A stretch of DNA of 64,000 nucleotides from Gammaproteobacteria bacterium (GCA_029880545.1 JAOUOD010000002.1:264767-328766); one strand, 5' to 3'; shown: positions 28,603-43,128, counted from the stretch's first letter. The notes: generated from the letters alone by a model not told the origin. Program-made: numbers and translations.

Positions 28603-29859
28603 TTACTGGCGAATGTGGCCATCACCCAGCACGATAAATTTCTGCGACGTCAGTCCCTCAAGACCCACCGGCCCGCGAACATGCAGCTTGTCAGTACTGA
28701 TGCCGATCTCGGCGCCGAGCCCGTATTCAAAACCATCGGCAAACCGGGTTGAGGCATTAACCATGACTGAACTGGAGTCCACTTCACGCAGGAATCGTCG
28801 GGCAGTTGCATAGTCCTCGGTAATAATGGATTCCGTATGACCGGAACTGTGTCGCTGCAGGTGATCCAGCGCTTCATCAAGACCGGATACAATCCTGATC
28901 GACAGGATTGGCGCCAGGTACTCTTCATCCCAGTCTGCATCTGTTGCAGCAACAGCATTACTGACCAATGCCCGGGTTTTGTCACAACCACGAAGCTCAA
29001 CACCCTTTTCCGTATACATGTCAGCGAGTTGCGGCAATACCCTGGCGGAAACACTTTCCGCCACCAGCAATGTCTCTGTGGTATTGCAGGTACCGTAACG
29101 CTGGGTCTTGGCGTTAAACGCAACCTTGATCGCCTTGTCCACATCAGCTTTGTCATCAATATAAACATGGCACACGCCGTGCAGATGCTTGATCACCGGT
29201 ACACGGGCATCACGACTGATGCGCTCGATCAAGCCCTTGCCGCCGCGCGGTACAATCACATCAACAAAGTCCTCCATGGTAATAAGCGCACCTACCGCTT
29301 CGCGATCGGTTACTTCCACCACTTGCACCAGCTCCTGCGGCAGCCCGGCACTGGCCAGGCCTTCGCGTATGCATTCGGCGATAGCGCAGTTGGAATGAAT
29401 TGCTTCCGAACCACCACGCAAAATGGCGGCGTTGCCTGACTTGAGACACAGTGCTGCAGCATCGGCTGTCACGTTGGGGCGCGACTCATAGATGATGCCA
29501 ATGACGCCCAGCGGGACGCGCATCTTGCCCACCTGGATCCCGGAAGGCCGGTAACTCATATCGGTGATTTCACCAACCGGGTCCGGCAAGGCAACAATCT
29601 GGCGTATACCTTCCGCCATGGCGACAACACGATCAGCATTCAATTCAAGACGATCGAGCAAGGCTGCATCCAGACCACTGTTTCGACCCGCTTCCATATC
29701 GCGTGCATTTTCTGCAATCAGCTGATCAGCGCGGGCTTCAATCGCAGCGGCCATGGCCAATAGCGCGGCGTTCTTGGGATTGGTCTCGGTGCGCGCCAAT
29801 ACTCGACTGGCGTCACGCGCCTGTCGACCAAGTTTTGTCATGTAGTCAGCTATGTTCAT
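28603..29859 (-). CDS. proA: Gamma-glutamyl phosphate reductase
   Basis: ProA reduces gamma-glutamyl phosphate to glutamate semialdehyde in proline synthesis. The product from ATG 29859 has 418 residues (E. coli 417), with the aldehyde-dehydrogenase-like catalytic Cys in [14 protein letters not shown], the [13 protein letters not shown] segment and [16 protein letters not shown] at the end. Two upstream in-frame starts (ATG 29886, GTG 29898) would add 9-13 residues and cannot be excluded. proB is not in this window. Confidence 0.96.
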   Translation of the reverse strand: MNIADYMTKLGRQARDASRVLARTETNPKNAALLAMAAAIEARADQLIAENARDMEAGRNSGLDAALLDRLELNADRVVAMAEGIRQIVALPDPVGEITDMSYRPSGIQVGKMRVPLGVIGIIYESRPNVTADAAALCLKSGNAAILRGGSEAIHSNCAIAECIREGLASAGLPQELVQVVEVTDREAVGALITMEDFVDVIVPRGGKGLIERISRDARVPVIKHLHGVCHVYIDDKADVDKAIKVAFNAKTQRYGTCNTTETLLVAESVSARVLPQLADMYTEKGVELRGCDKTRALVSNAVAATDADWDEEYLAPILSIRIVSGLDEALDHLQRHSSGHTESIITEDYATARRFLREVDSSSVMVNASTRFADGFEYGLGAEIGISTDKLHVRGPVGLEGLTSQKFIVLGDGHIRQ

Positions 29860-29966
29860 TGTCTTTTCTGCAGTATGGGTTGTCATGGTCTTGTCCACGA
29901 CCCGTTTATATCAAGGGGAATCCAGCCACGCTATCATAGCTCATCTGTACGCACGGCGCCGGGCAT

Positions 29967-31007
29967 TTATGGCTTGGGCGCCACCAGGCTCAATGGCAAT
30001 CCGGCAAGCGCCAGCGCCAATGCTTCCAGTGCCTGCCAGCCGTTTTGCCATGGCGCACGACCCGGTCGACCCTTAATCACCCTGTCCACCACGCCTGCCA
30101 GGCAAAGAAGTTGCTGGCAACTGTCCAGTGAGTGACGCTTCAAGCCCTGCCTGACCAGCGCCTGGCGCTTGTCCCAGACGCGATACTGTTGAAACAATTC
30201 GGCTTCCGACTGGCCGCCGGCACGGCCATTGGCGATCGCAACCAGTTGGCGAATCTCCCGGGTCAGCGCCCAGTTCACCAGCACCGGTGCCGCGTTTTCC
30301 GATTGCAAGCCGACAATCATGCGCCGAACTGCATTGGCATCCCCGCCCAGGCACACGTCGACGAGCCGGAAAATATCAAAGCGCGCGTTGTCGCTCAGGC
30401 TTGACTCGATGGTCGCCAGCTCGATACGGCCCTGGTATTCCAGCGCCAGCTTTTCGATCTCCTGTGACGCCGCCAACAGGTTGCCTTCAAAATTCCATGC
30501 CAGCTGATCCAGCAGACCCTCACCCGGCTCAAGGCCATGCATTCTCATGCGTTGGCGCAACCAACCGGGCATTTCCTGTGACGATACCGGGTACACGGTC
30601 AACCAGGCGCCCGCGGCATCCAGGCTCTTGACCCACTTGGTACGCTGAACTTCCGGCTCCAGTTTGCCGGTGATTACCACCAGCACCGTATCTTCGGGTG
30701 GATTTTCAGCCAGTTCTACCAGGGTCTTGCCACCGGTATCGCCGGGTCGACCGCCAGGCATGCGCAACTCAAGCAGGCGACGCTCGGCAAACAATGACAT
30801 GGACTGTCCTGCCTGCTGCAGCCGACTCCAGTCGAAGCCGGTTTCAACCGTATACACCTCGCGCTCAGCATAGCCCTGCTCATGAGCCGCCTGCCTCAAT
30901 GCCTGGCAGGCCTCTTCCAGCAACAGGGGTTCGTCACCGCTCATCAGGTATACCGGTAATAACGGCGATTTGAAATGTGCGTCCAACTGGTTCAGGTAAA
31001 GTCGCAT
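29967..31007 (-). CDS. holA: DNA polymerase III delta subunit
   Basis: HolA is the delta subunit of the clamp loader, which opens the beta clamp. The 346-residue protein shows the family pattern in YLMSGDEPLLLEEACQALR, ITGKLEPEVQRTKWVKSL and SLSDNARFDIFRLVDVCLGGD. The gene begins 10 nt after lptE, matching the E. coli lptE-holA-nadD order with proA inserted between holA and nadD. Confidence 0.96.
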   Translation of the reverse strand: MRLYLNQLDAHFKSPLLPVYLMSGDEPLLLEEACQALRQAAHEQGYAEREVYTVETGFDWSRLQQAGQSMSLFAERRLLELRMPGGRPGDTGGKTLVELAENPPEDTVLVVITGKLEPEVQRTKWVKSLDAAGAWLTVYPVSSQEMPGWLRQRMRMHGLEPGEGLLDQLAWNFEGNLLAASQEIEKLALEYQGRIELATIESSLSDNARFDIFRLVDVCLGGDANAVRRMIVGLQSENAAPVLVNWALTREIRQLVAIANGRAGGQSEAELFQQYRVWDKRQALVRQGLKRHSLDSCQQLLCLAGVVDRVIKGRPGRAPWQNGWQALEALALALAGLPLSLVAPKP

Positions 31008-31017
31008 GACTTGCGCC

Positions 31018-34776
<3,759 letters not shown>

Positions 34777-34820
34777 GGGCCAATCTTATTCTGCTATGGC
34801 CCACAATGCCACGAACCGGA

Positions 34821-36371
34821 TCAGTACTTACGTTTCGCCCATGCCAGCGGAATCAGCATGGCACCGATCAAAACAAGCACTCCAGAATTCCCGATAACCA
34901 CGTACGGCGTGGCGCCACGCGTGGGCTGGAGCGTTGCCCGCAATACCGCAGTTTCAAATTGCGGCGTCCTGGCGGCAATCGTGCCATCAGCATTCACAAC
35001 CAGTGACGGCCCGGTGTTGGCGGCGCGCACCAGCGGCCTGCCGGTTTCCAGTACGCGCATGCGTGCAATTTGTACACGCTGATGCGGCGCCAGTGAATTT
35101 CCGAACCAGGCATCCTCGGACAAATTGATAATCAGGCCAGCTTCCGGCAACTGCTCAATCAATTCCTCGCCAAAGGAGTCTTCATAACATATAGACATCG
35201 CCGCCAGGTGACCGTTGACCCGGTAACGCATATCGCCGTTTTCGCCCGGCGAAAAATCCGACATCGGTATGTGTAACACGTTCAGCAGCCAGTCAAATAA
35301 CGGTTTGACAGGAATGTACTCGCCAAATGGAACCAGGTGGCGCTTGCGATATGACTGCAGCGCATCATTGTCGGCAGAACCGGACACAATAAACGCGCTG
35401 TTGAACGCCCGCATCTTGCCGTTTGATTGTTCACGCTCAGGCGCACCAATAACCACCGTCGTCCCGGCTTCAAGCACACTTGCCAGCTCGGCACGAAGGC
35501 CTTGCTCCTGTCCATACCAATAGACCGGCACCGCGGCCTCCGGCCACACGACCAGGTCCGCGTCTTGCTGTGTTCTGGTGGCCTCAACATAACCCTGGAT
35601 AACGCGCTGACGATTGGTGCCCCACTTCTGGCGCAACGGGACATTATTCTGGATAACCGCCACGTCTATGGCATTGCCATCAGGCTCGGTGAATGACGCC
35701 TGGCCAAGACCCCAGGCTCCCGACCACAATACAAATGATGCGAGAACGACCGGTTTCCAATTGGTCGACTCACGCACGACCCAGGCAAGCAATCCGGCAC
35801 TGACTGCCACGGCGAGACTGATACCATACACACCAAGCCATGGCGCAAGACCAGCCAGTGGCCAGCCAGCCTGGCTATAGCCCAGGTTGAGCCACGGAAA
35901 GCCACTGAACAGCCAGCTGCGCACCCACTCCAGCAACACCCACAACGCCGGCGCAATCATGCCATACAGAAACGGCGTGCTGATTCGTGAACCGACAAGG
36001 GCAATCAGCCAGCCGAACCCGGCAATGTAAGCCGCCAAGATGGAAACAAAAATGAGCACAGCAACCACCGCCAACGGCGCGGCCATGTTGCCAAAGTTAT
36101 GAATACTGACGTAGACCCAGGACACGCCGCTGCCAAACAGCCCAAGCCCGAACCCAAACCCGAGCAACGCTGCCCGGGCAGGCGAACGTCCATGCATCAG
36201 CAACAACAGCAGTGCCGGCGATATTACCGCCAGCGGCGAAAGGTAAAACGGGGCAAAGGCCGTGGTGAGCACCGCGCCGGCAACAAATGCCAGCAACAAC
36301 CCGGGCACTCCTTGCCCGAGCCGTTCAAGCCAACGGGCCGGCTGCTCAGGAGGACTCGACAATCGGCTCAA
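34821..36371 (-). CDS. lnt: Apolipoprotein N-acyltransferase
   Basis: Lnt adds the third acyl chain to lipoproteins in the inner membrane. The 516-residue protein has about six N-terminal membrane helices and a C-terminal nitrilase domain with the catalytic Glu in VVWPEAAVPVYW, Lys in KRHLVPFGEYIP and Cys in SICYEDSFGEEL. The longest frame begins with TTG at 36371 and overlaps corC by 26 bases; a second TTG at 36362 or a GTG at 36308 could also be the start. The corC-lnt order is conserved. Confidence 0.96.
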   Translation of the reverse strand: MSRLSSPPEQPARWLERLGQGVPGLLLAFVAGAVLTTAFAPFYLSPLAVISPALLLLLMHGRSPARAALLGFGFGLGLFGSGVSWVYVSIHNFGNMAAPLAVVAVLIFVSILAAYIAGFGWLIALVGSRISTPFLYGMIAPALWVLLEWVRSWLFSGFPWLNLGYSQAGWPLAGLAPWLGVYGISLAVAVSAGLLAWVVRESTNWKPVVLASFVLWSGAWGLGQASFTEPDGNAIDVAVIQNNVPLRQKWGTNRQRVIQGYVEATRTQQDADLVVWPEAAVPVYWYGQEQGLRAELASVLEAGTTVVIGAPEREQSNGKMRAFNSAFIVSGSADNDALQSYRKRHLVPFGEYIPVKPLFDWLLNVLHIPMSDFSPGENGDMRYRVNGHLAAMSICYEDSFGEELIEQLPEAGLIINLSEDAWFGNSLAPHQRVQIARMRVLETGRPLVRAANTGPSLVVNADGTIAARTPQFETAVLRATLQPTRGATPYVVIGNSGVLVLIGAMLIPLAWAKRKY

Positions 36372-37227
36372 CTTTCAGCAAATGAATACGGCGACTGTCG
36401 GCGCGCAGCACCTCGAACTCAAACTGATTGATTGAGATACGCTCACCACGACGCGGAACATGGCCAAACGCGGTCATTACGATACCGCCGATAGTGTCCA
36501 TCTCGTCATTGAACCCGGCCTGGAAATGCTCATTAAAATCTTCGACCGCGGTCAACGCCTTGACGACATAGGCGCCGTCATTGCGCTTGACGATCCCGAT
36601 CTCATCTTCTTCCTCGTCATGCTCGTCTTCGATTTCGCCGACTATCTGTTCCAGGACATCTTCAATTGTTACGAGCCCGGCAACGCCTCCGTATTCATCA
36701 ACAACAATGGCCATGTGATTGCGACTGGACCGGAACTCACGCAATAACACATTCAGGCGCTTGCTTTCCGGGACAAAAATTGCGGGACGCAGGTAATCAT
36801 CAATATCGAATTTTCCGGTATTGCCCTGGGATTGCAGGTAAAAATAACGCAATACATCCTTGGCCAGAAGAATCCCGACTACCCGGTCCTTGTCGCCATC
36901 GATCATGGGAAAACGGGAGTGCGCGGTATCCACCACCAGTGGCAGGTACTCCTCAGGTGTCTGGTTCTTGTCAACCACATCCATTTGCGCGCGTGGCACC
37001 ATGATGTCGCGCACCTGCATGTCAGCCACCTGCAACACGCCCTCGATCATCTCCAGGGCATCATGACTCATGAGATTGCGTGAAGCCGAGTCACGCAGCA
37101 CTTCGACCAGTTCTTCGCGATTGGAAGGCTCACCAAGCAATGCCTGGCTCAGGCGGTCAAGCAGGGATTTCGGTGATGCGCCTGCATCACCGTGACTACT
37201 CGGAGGGTTATCGGATTCTCTGTTCAC
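36346..37227 (-). CDS. corC: CorC/HlyC-type CBS-domain protein
   Basis: The 293-residue cytoplasmic protein has two CBS domains (about residues 72-190; MVPRAQMDVVD and AIVVDEYGGVAGLVTIEDV) and a C-terminal transporter-associated CorC_HlyC domain. It was first linked to Mg2+/Co2+ efflux. It has no DUF21 membrane domain, so it is the soluble YbeX type. The start is GTG at 37227, with GAGAG close upstream. It belongs to the phoH-ybeY-corC-lnt operon known from E. coli. Confidence 0.95.
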   Translation of the reverse strand: MNRESDNPPSSHGDAGASPKSLLDRLSQALLGEPSNREELVEVLRDSASRNLMSHDALEMIEGVLQVADMQVRDIMVPRAQMDVVDKNQTPEEYLPLVVDTAHSRFPMIDGDKDRVVGILLAKDVLRYFYLQSQGNTGKFDIDDYLRPAIFVPESKRLNVLLREFRSSRNHMAIVVDEYGGVAGLVTIEDVLEQIVGEIEDEHDEEEDEIGIVKRNDGAYVVKALTAVEDFNEHFQAGFNDEMDTIGGIVMTAFGHVPRRGERISINQFEFEVLRADSRRIHLLKVEPIVESS

Positions 37228-37274
37228 TATCTCTCTATCCAGTTATTAAAAACGTTCAAAGCCGGTTACCGACT

Positions 37275-37754
37275 TTATTCCTCGACAGGATTCTCGGCCT
37301 CATCGGCGCTGTCGTCATAAGGACTGTCAAATCCCAGCTGGCGCATAATGGCAATTTCGCGCCGCTCCATGACTTCTGCCTCATCATCTTCAATATGATC
37401 ATAGCCTTGCAGGTGCAAAACACCATGAACCACCATGTGCGCCCAGTGCTCTGTTTCGGTTTTGCCCTGTTCTCGTGCTTCATGGCGAACCACTGGTGCG
37501 CAGATCACCACGTCGCCCAGTATCTTGGTTTGAATCCCGGGCGGCGCCTCGAACGGGAACGATAACACGTTTGTCGGCCGGCATTTTCCGCGATAGCGCA
37601 GATTCATGTCCTTGATTTCATCCGTATCAACAATTCGCAGGGCCAATTCGCCCTTTTCATAACGGTGCCCCAGCACCGCCTGCACCCAGCGCTCAAACTG
37701 TTCCCGGGTCGGCAAACCGCCCAGCACACTCACGTATTGAACATCCAGTTCCAT
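37275..37754 (-). CDS. ybeY: Endoribonuclease YbeY
   Basis: YbeY is a zinc-dependent single-strand endoribonuclease involved in 16S rRNA 3' maturation and ribosome quality control. The 159-residue protein has the metal-binding signature [11 protein letters not shown] with His110, His114 and His120, and the conserved [11 protein letters not shown] segment. An acidic C-terminal tail ([15 protein letters not shown]) follows. It begins 8 nt after the phoH-like stop. Confidence 0.96.
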   Translation of the reverse strand: MELDVQYVSVLGGLPTREQFERWVQAVLGHRYEKGELALRIVDTDEIKDMNLRYRGKCRPTNVLSFPFEAPPGIQTKILGDVVICAPVVRHEAREQGKTETEHWAHMVVHGVLHLQGYDHIEDDEAEVMERREIAIMRQLGFDSPYDDSADEAENPVEE

Positions 37755-37762
37755 ACTATGAC

Positions 37763-38728
37763 TCAGTCTTTGTTCTGGTGCCGGTCGTAGGCCTCGATAA
37801 TATTCTGAACCAGCGGATGCCTGACGACGTCGCGGGCCTGGAAGTGGGTAAACGACACCCCCTTCACATCTTTCAGAATCTCGATGACCTGCTTCAGACC
37901 TGACCGGCTCGGCTGCTGCAGGTCAATCTGGGTGATATCCCCGGTAATGACTGCTGTTGTTCCAAATCCGATCCGGGTCAGGAACATTTTCATTTGCTCG
38001 GCAGTCGTATTCTGCGCCTCGTCAAGAATAATGAAGGCCTCGTTAAGCGTGCGGCCGCGCATATAGGCCAGTGGTGCCAGTTCGATAATGTTCTTTTCCA
38101 TTAACCGCGCCACCTTCTCAAACCCGAGCATGTCGTGCAGCGCGTCATACAGCGGTCGCAGGTAAGGGTCCACTTTCTGCTCCAGATCGCCAGGCAAAAA
38201 TCCGAGTCGCTCACCAGCTTCCACTGCCGGACGCACCAGTACAATTCGACGCACCCGGTGATTCTGTAATGCTTCCACGGCGCAGGCCACGGCCAGGTAG
38301 GTCTTGCCGGTGCCGGCCGGACCAACACCAAAATTGATATCGTGGCTGACGATGGCGCGCACATAGTCGCGCTGGCGCGGTGTCCGCCCCTTTACCAGCA
38401 GCTTCGGTGTGCGCAACTGGGTCTCGGTATCTTCCACCTTTTCGTCATCGCCGCGCTGAAACTGTTGCAACGCCAGGTGCACGCCCGCCGAAGTAAGTGG
38501 TTCCTTGCGCGCGGTATTGGTGTACAGGTGCTTGATCAGGCGCTCGACCCGGCCGGCGACCTGTTGCTCGCCAACCAGGCGGAAATCATTGCCGCGGTTG
38601 GAGACCTCGACACCGGTGTATTCCTCGATCTGGCGCAAATGCTCGTCATGCGGGCCACACAGCGCGGCCAGCCGATCGTTGTCAGCAGGGGCAAGCGTAA
38701 ACTTGATGTGTTCGACTTTTGCGTTCAA
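37763..38728 (-). CDS. ybeZ: PhoH-family ATPase YbeZ
   Basis: The 321-residue protein is a PhoH-like P-loop ATPase with Walker A GPAGTGKT at 136-143, Walker [12 protein letters not shown] and the segment [16 protein letters not shown]. It is a partner of YbeY in rRNA processing in several species. The best start is a TTG at 38728, giving a N-terminus that aligns with E. coli YbeZ; no Shine-Dalgarno sequence is evident. It is the first gene of the ybeZ-ybeY-corC-lnt run and lies 74 nt after miaB. Confidence 0.95.
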   Translation of the reverse strand: MNAKVEHIKFTLAPADNDRLAALCGPHDEHLRQIEEYTGVEVSNRGNDFRLVGEQQVAGRVERLIKHLYTNTARKEPLTSAGVHLALQQFQRGDDEKVEDTETQLRTPKLLVKGRTPRQRDYVRAIVSHDINFGVGPAGTGKTYLAVACAVEALQNHRVRRIVLVRPAVEAGERLGFLPGDLEQKVDPYLRPLYDALHDMLGFEKVARLMEKNIIELAPLAYMRGRTLNEAFIILDEAQNTTAEQMKMFLTRIGFGTTAVITGDITQIDLQQPSRSGLKQVIEILKDVKGVSFTHFQARDVVRHPLVQNIIEAYDRHQNKD

Positions 38729-38802
38729 TTAGCGGGAACCGACAATACCTGTCTTCAAGTGTAGTCCACAATATGGGGGTGAAATCAAGGGTCTCAAGCC
38801 GC

Positions 38803-40146
38803 TCAGGCGCAGCGCGCCGCGCTACTGACCAGGCGACCGCGCAACGAATTGGGCAGCGCCTCGGTAATTTCGACATCAATAAACTTACCGATCAAGTCCT
38901 TGTTATCACAGGAAAAATTGACCACGCGATTGTTTTCCGTGCGGCCTGACAATTGCTCGGGATCCTTTTTCGATGGTCGATCAACCAGGATACGCTGCAC
39001 ACTGCCGACCATGTTTTGACTGATTTGTGCCGCCATTTCATTGATGCGGGCCTGCAACCGGGCCAGTCGCGCCTGCTTGACCGTGTGCGGCACATCATCG
39101 GCCAGGTCTGCCGCCGGCGTTCCCGGCCGCGGGCTGTAAATAAAGCTGAACGAATGATCGAAACCGACATCCTCGATCAGCTTCATGGTGTCTTCAAAGT
39201 CAGCGTCAGTCTCGCCGGGAAAGCCGACGATAAAATCTGACGACAGGCTGATACTGGGGCGCACCTGGCGCAGCTTGCGGATACGTGCCTTGTATTCAAG
39301 CGCCGTATAGTTTCGTTTCATCATCGACAGCACCCGGTCTGAACCGCTCTGTACCGGCAGGTGCAGATGATCCACCAGCGCCGGTACGTCGGCATACGCC
39401 TGGATCAGGCTGTCGCTGAATGATTGCGGATGTGACGTGGTATAGCGAATCCGGTCCATGCCTTCGATTTCGTTGATATAGCGGATCAACAAGCCGAGAT
39501 CGGCGATGCTGCCATCGTGCATCCGGCCCTGGTAGCTGTTCACGTTCTGTCCCAGCAGGTTGACCTCACGAACACCGTGTTCCGCCAGGTGCACAATCTC
39601 GGCAATGACATCATCAAACGGCCGGGAAAACTCTTCGCCACGCGTATAGGGAACAACACAATACGTGCAGTACTTGCTGCAACCTTCCATGATGGACACG
39701 TAGGCGCGGGCGCCATCCACCCGGGGCTCGGGCAGGCGATCAAATTTTTCAATCTCGGGGAACGAGATATCCACCTCGTGGTGACTGCTTGCCGCCCGGT
39801 CCAGCATTTCCGGCAGGCGGTGCAACGTCTGCGGGCCAAACACCAGGTCGACGTAGGGCGCGCGCTGCATAATAGCGTCACCCTCCTGGCTGGCGACACA
39901 ACCGCCGACACCAATAATCAAATCCGGGTTTTTTTGCTTGAACTCGTTCCAGCGACCCAGTTGCGAAAACAGCTTCTCCGCCGCCTTCTCGCGCACCGAG
40001 CAGGTATTCACCAGCAGCACGTCAGCCTGCTCCGGCGAATCTGCCAATTCCAGCTGATGTGTGCGTGCCAGCAAATCGGCCATGCGCGACGAATCATAAT
40101 CGTTCATCTGGCAACCGAAGGTTTTGATGTACAGCTTTTTGGCCAT
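38803..40146 (-). CDS. miaB: tRNA-2-methylthio-N6-isopentenyladenosine synthase
   Basis: MiaB adds a methylthio group to i6A37 of tRNAs that read codons starting with U. The 447-residue product has the N-terminal UPF0004 domain ([10 protein letters not shown], Cys12), the radical-SAM Cys cluster CSKYCTYC and a C-terminal TRAM domain ([20 protein letters not shown]). ATG 40146 was chosen because it gives the standard [13 protein letters not shown] start; the frame continues upstream but that part is not conserved. The miaB-ybeZ-ybeY-corC-lnt order matches E. coli. Confidence 0.97.
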   Translation of the reverse strand: MAKKLYIKTFGCQMNDYDSSRMADLLARTHQLELADSPEQADVLLVNTCSVREKAAEKLFSQLGRWNEFKQKNPDLIIGVGGCVASQEGDAIMQRAPYVDLVFGPQTLHRLPEMLDRAASSHHEVDISFPEIEKFDRLPEPRVDGARAYVSIMEGCSKYCTYCVVPYTRGEEFSRPFDDVIAEIVHLAEHGVREVNLLGQNVNSYQGRMHDGSIADLGLLIRYINEIEGMDRIRYTTSHPQSFSDSLIQAYADVPALVDHLHLPVQSGSDRVLSMMKRNYTALEYKARIRKLRQVRPSISLSSDFIVGFPGETDADFEDTMKLIEDVGFDHSFSFIYSPRPGTPAADLADDVPHTVKQARLARLQARINEMAAQISQNMVGSVQRILVDRPSKKDPEQLSGRTENNRVVNFSCDNKDLIGKFIDVEITEALPNSLRGRLVSSAARCA

Positions 40147-40312
40147 TTCCGGATAAGCTACTGTTTTCACGAGAGAAAGGGGGCGTACTCTACCTGTCAT
40201 GAGACAAAAATACCAGCACCGCTGCGGGTGCGGAACCCAGCTACCCGGACGCCAATCCTTCATGGCGAGTGAGCCGGTGACGACAGAAATTCGTATTGCA
40301 GCGAGAGCCGGA

Positions 40313-41278
40313 TTATATCTTCTCCAGGTACTGCGCCATGCGTTGACGCATCGCCGCATCGGGCAGGCGGCCGTAGGCGGCGCCCATGTTTTCGTGCATA
40401 TGATCGACCCGCGTGGTTGCCGGGATGGCGCAGGTCACGGCCGGGTGCGAAACGATGAACTTGAGAAAGAATTGCGCCCAGTTTTGACAATCGATTTCCG
40501 CCGCCCATTCCGGCAAGGGTTTGTGACCATAGGCATCAAACAGATCGCCACGCTGAAACGGCCGGTTGGCAATGACGGCAATGCCTTTTTCCCTTGCCAA
40601 TGGCAACAAGCGTTTTTCCGCTTCACGATCAGCGACATTGTAAGTGAGCTGAACAAAGTCGAATGATTCACTGGACAGCACCTTTTCCATCTCCCGGTGA
40701 CGCCTGCCATGAGAGGTCGTGATACCGATATAGCGAATCCCGCCCTCGGCTTTCATCTGCTTAAGGGTTTCAAGATGCGTTTCCCAGGACAACATATTGT
40801 GAATCTGCATCAGGTCAAAACGGGCCACGCCCCACAGCTTTTCGGCCGCCGCCATTTGCATCTGCCCGAGCGCCTTACCCATCACCCAGACCTTGGTAGC
40901 GGCAAACAACTCCTGGGCATTATCAATGCGCGCAAGACAGTAGCCGAGCACCTCCTGTGAACTGCCATACATGGGCGATGAATCAATCATTGCGCCAGCC
41001 TTGTCAAAGAATGCCTGCAATACTTCGATTCTCTGGTTGCGGGCACGAATATCATCGCCAACATCAAACGTCAGCCATGAACCCATGCCAATGACCGGGA
41101 TAGACTCGCCGGTCGAGGGAATGGTTTTGCGAATGATTTGTGGCACTGCCCGGTTCCTGTTCTTTGGCTTTTGCATCTTTCCGGCGGACCAGCCGGCTTC
41201 AACAGGAATCATCATCGCGGCGGCGATCAGCCGGTTCAGAAACCGGCGACGGGAAAACCTGGTGTGAGTCTTTGACAT
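40313..41278 (-). CDS. Tat-exported aldo/keto reductase
   Basis: The 321-residue protein begins with a twin-arginine signal ([16 protein letters not shown]), so it is expected in the periplasm as a folded enzyme. The rest is an aldo/keto reductase barrel: [13 protein letters not shown], the Tyr-bearing [13 protein letters not shown], the Lys-bearing [10 protein letters not shown], and IQIHN-like [18 protein letters not shown]-dependent reductases in the periplasm are unusual, as cofactor supply there is limited. The substrate is unknown. It is separated by 24 nt from the small protein gene of the neighbouring operon. Confidence 0.9.
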   Translation of the reverse strand: MSKTHTRFSRRRFLNRLIAAAMMIPVEAGWSAGKMQKPKNRNRAVPQIIRKTIPSTGESIPVIGMGSWLTFDVGDDIRARNQRIEVLQAFFDKAGAMIDSSPMYGSSQEVLGYCLARIDNAQELFAATKVWVMGKALGQMQMAAAEKLWGVARFDLMQIHNMLSWETHLETLKQMKAEGGIRYIGITTSHGRRHREMEKVLSSESFDFVQLTYNVADREAEKRLLPLAREKGIAVIANRPFQRGDLFDAYGHKPLPEWAAEIDCQNWAQFFLKFIVSHPAVTCAIPATTRVDHMHENMGAAYGRLPDAAMRQRMAQYLEKI

Positions 41279-41302
41279 GGAACACGTCCCTCTACAGGGG
41301 AG

Positions 41303-41542
41303 CTAAAGCCACTCTACAAGATAGTAGATCATCACACCTTCTGATGATTTTGAAGGGCCCAGCACCCGCGCCGCGTAATGCTGCCCGGATTCTTCGGCAC
41401 CGGCACGCGCCAGGTCTTCGGTCTCAACGATCCTGACATTGGCTGCCGGAAACCGGTTGCGAGTTGTTCGTTGCGTATACACCACGCCGTATCGTTCAGT
41501 CGATACAGATGTATACGGATCAGGCGGAACAAAGCCTTTCAT
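41303..41542 (-). CDS. Small protein at the end of the DUF1538 operon
   Basis: The 79-residue soluble protein (from ATG 41542) has no recognised domain. It contains TRNRFPAANVRIVETEDLARAG and ends in VMIYYLVEWL. The ATG overlaps the stop of the CBS-protein gene by four bases (ATGA), which suggests coupled translation. A GTG at 41569 with AAGGG just upstream would add nine residues and is an alternative start. Its place suggests a function tied to the membrane pair upstream, but no role can be given. Confidence 0.7.
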   Translation of the reverse strand: MKGFVPPDPYTSVSTERYGVVYTQRTTRNRFPAANVRIVETEDLARAGAEESGQHYAARVLGPSKSSEGVMIYYLVEWL

Positions 41543-41958
41543 GAACTGGTCCGGGTTGTATTCCTGCACAAGCCCTTGAGCACCATGTCAGCATAACTGA
41601 TTACGCCGAGCAACTTCTTGCTTTCCACCACCGGCGCCCGGGACAGGCCAAACTTGTCAAACAGGCGCGCGCAATAACGTATATCCATATCCGGGTCTAC
41701 AGTCACTACCGGCTTGGACATGATCTCGTAGATGTTGACACGCTCCGGAGAACGGTTATGAGCCAACACCTGTCGAGCAATGTCAGACAACAGCACAATT
41801 CCATACTCATCGTCATCATTGCGCTTGTTGACAATCAGTGACTTGGTTTCATGATGCTCCATGGTGCGCAATGCTTCGGCAACAGTAGCAACGCCATCGA
41901 CTATATCAAATTCCTGCTTCATCACATCGCGTACGCGTACAATTGTTTTGTCGTTCAT
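41539..41958 (-). CDS. CBS-pair protein
   Basis: The 139-residue protein consists of two CBS domains: VRDVMKQEFDIVDGVATVAEALRTM..., then IMSKPVVTVDPDMDIRYCARLF with GLSRAPVVESKKLLGVISYADMV. Such pairs bind adenine nucleotides or SAM and control a partner. It has no catalytic domain. Its start overlaps the P-II-like gene stop by four bases and its stop overlaps the next small gene, so it belongs to the DUF1538 operon. Confidence 0.92.
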   Translation of the reverse strand: MNDKTIVRVRDVMKQEFDIVDGVATVAEALRTMEHHETKSLIVNKRNDDDEYGIVLLSDIARQVLAHNRSPERVNIYEIMSKPVVTVDPDMDIRYCARLFDKFGLSRAPVVESKKLLGVISYADMVLKGLCRNTTRTSS

Positions 41959-42305
41959 AGCTTATCCTCCAAAACTCCGGTCAGGCGCTGGATTTGATGA
42001 GAAACACCGACAGCATCTTCCACATCAATCTGAAAAGCAATGCCGGTTCCGGGTTTACTTTCAAACTCTCCGACCTCGGCAATTTTCTCGAGTATGTGGC
42101 GACTGAGGTGCTCTTCCACAAGAAACAGCAGCATGTCCCGCTGGCTTTCAAGGCTCAGGCCGAGAAAGGTCTTGGTTTTTTCAATGCCCTCCCCGCGCGC
42201 CTGGTTCAGCACTGTGGCGCCGGTAGCGCCGGCTTCCCGGGCCGCATCCAGCAAGCTGTCAGTCTTGTCGTCATCAACAAGCGTGATAATCAGTTTGAAG
42301 TGCAT
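41955..42305 (-). CDS. P-II-like regulatory protein
   Basis: The 116-residue protein has the beta-alpha-beta pattern of the P-II (GlnB-like) fold: MHFKLIITLVDDDKTDSLLDAAREAGATGATVLNQARGEG, then FLGLSLESQRDMLLFLVEEHL and PGTGIAFQIDVEDAVGV. The uridylylated T-loop Tyr of GlnB is absent, so this is one of the divergent P-II-like proteins that accompany transporters. The start is ATG 42305 with GGAGG eight bases upstream; the frame is open upstream into the previous gene. It overlaps the CBS gene by four bases and follows the DUF1538 pair by 22 nt. Confidence 0.88.
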   Translation of the reverse strand: MHFKLIITLVDDDKTDSLLDAAREAGATGATVLNQARGEGIEKTKTFLGLSLESQRDMLLFLVEEHLSRHILEKIAEVGEFESKPGTGIAFQIDVEDAVGVSHQIQRLTGVLEDKL

Positions 42306-42327
42306 ATGCCTGGCCTCCGGATGTCGA

Positions 42328-43128
42328 TCATTGGTGTTCCGCGTCCTGTTGTCTTTGTTTGCGATGCCGAGACAGCAGCCACTGGCCGACCTGGGCATAG
42401 CCCATGACGGTAATAATAGGAAACAGGCTGGCAAAGGCAATCAGTCCGAAGCCATCCAGCAAGGCGCTGCGACCGGGCACGGTACTGGCGAGACCCAGGC
42501 CCAGTGCCGCCACCAGCGGCACAGTGACGGTTGATGTGGTGACACCGCCGGAATCATAAGCCAGGGCAATAATTGAACGTGGCGCGTAGACAGTCTGTAC
42601 GATCACCACGATGTAGCCGGCGATAATATAATAATGCAGAGGTGTACCGGTAACAATACGGTAGGTACCCAACGCGATACCGATGGCAACACCAATGGCC
42701 ACGGCAATACGCAATCCCCATACGCCCACTGAACCGGCCGATACACTCTCCGCCTTGATCGCCACTGCAATCAGTGATGGCTCGGCAATGGTAGTGGAAA
42801 AGCCAATGGCGGCGGCGAACAGGTATACCCACATGTAATCCTGCCAGCGAACCAGTTGCGCCACTGTTTCTGCTGTCCCGTGTATAAATACCGGATCAGT
42901 AAGCTGTTGTGCCATCAGCTTGCCCAGCGGAAACAACGCTTCCTCCAGGCCGACAAGAAACAATGCCAGGCCGATAAGCACATAGACAAAACCGATGACT
43001 GTCCGCTTCAGGTGTGGAATGGTTTCGCGCAGAACGATGATCTGGAAGCCGAACAGAATTGCCGCGATGGGTACAACATCGCGAATGGTTGCAAGCGTGA
43101 CATAAAACAGGTGGACCAGCATATCCAT
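42328..43128 (-). CDS. DUF1538 membrane protein (second of pair)
   Basis: The 266-residue integral membrane protein has about seven hydrophobic helices and two conserved signatures shared with its upstream neighbour: GFSTTIAEPSLIAVA and [19 protein letters not shown], followed by [20 protein letters not shown]. This is the DUF1538 family. To my recollection a paired DUF1538 system named UmpAB in Halomonas was reported as a Na+(K+,Li+)/H+ antiporter; I cannot verify that here. Start and upstream stop overlap by one base (TGATG). Confidence 0.92.
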   Translation of the reverse strand: MDMLVHLFYVTLATIRDVVPIAAILFGFQIIVLRETIPHLKRTVIGFVYVLIGLALFLVGLEEALFPLGKLMAQQLTDPVFIHGTAETVAQLVRWQDYMWVYLFAAAIGFSTTIAEPSLIAVAIKAESVSAGSVGVWGLRIAVAIGVAIGIALGTYRIVTGTPLHYYIIAGYIVVIVQTVYAPRSIIALAYDSGGVTTSTVTVPLVAALGLGLASTVPGRSALLDGFGLIAFASLFPIITVMGYAQVGQWLLSRHRKQRQQDAEHQ

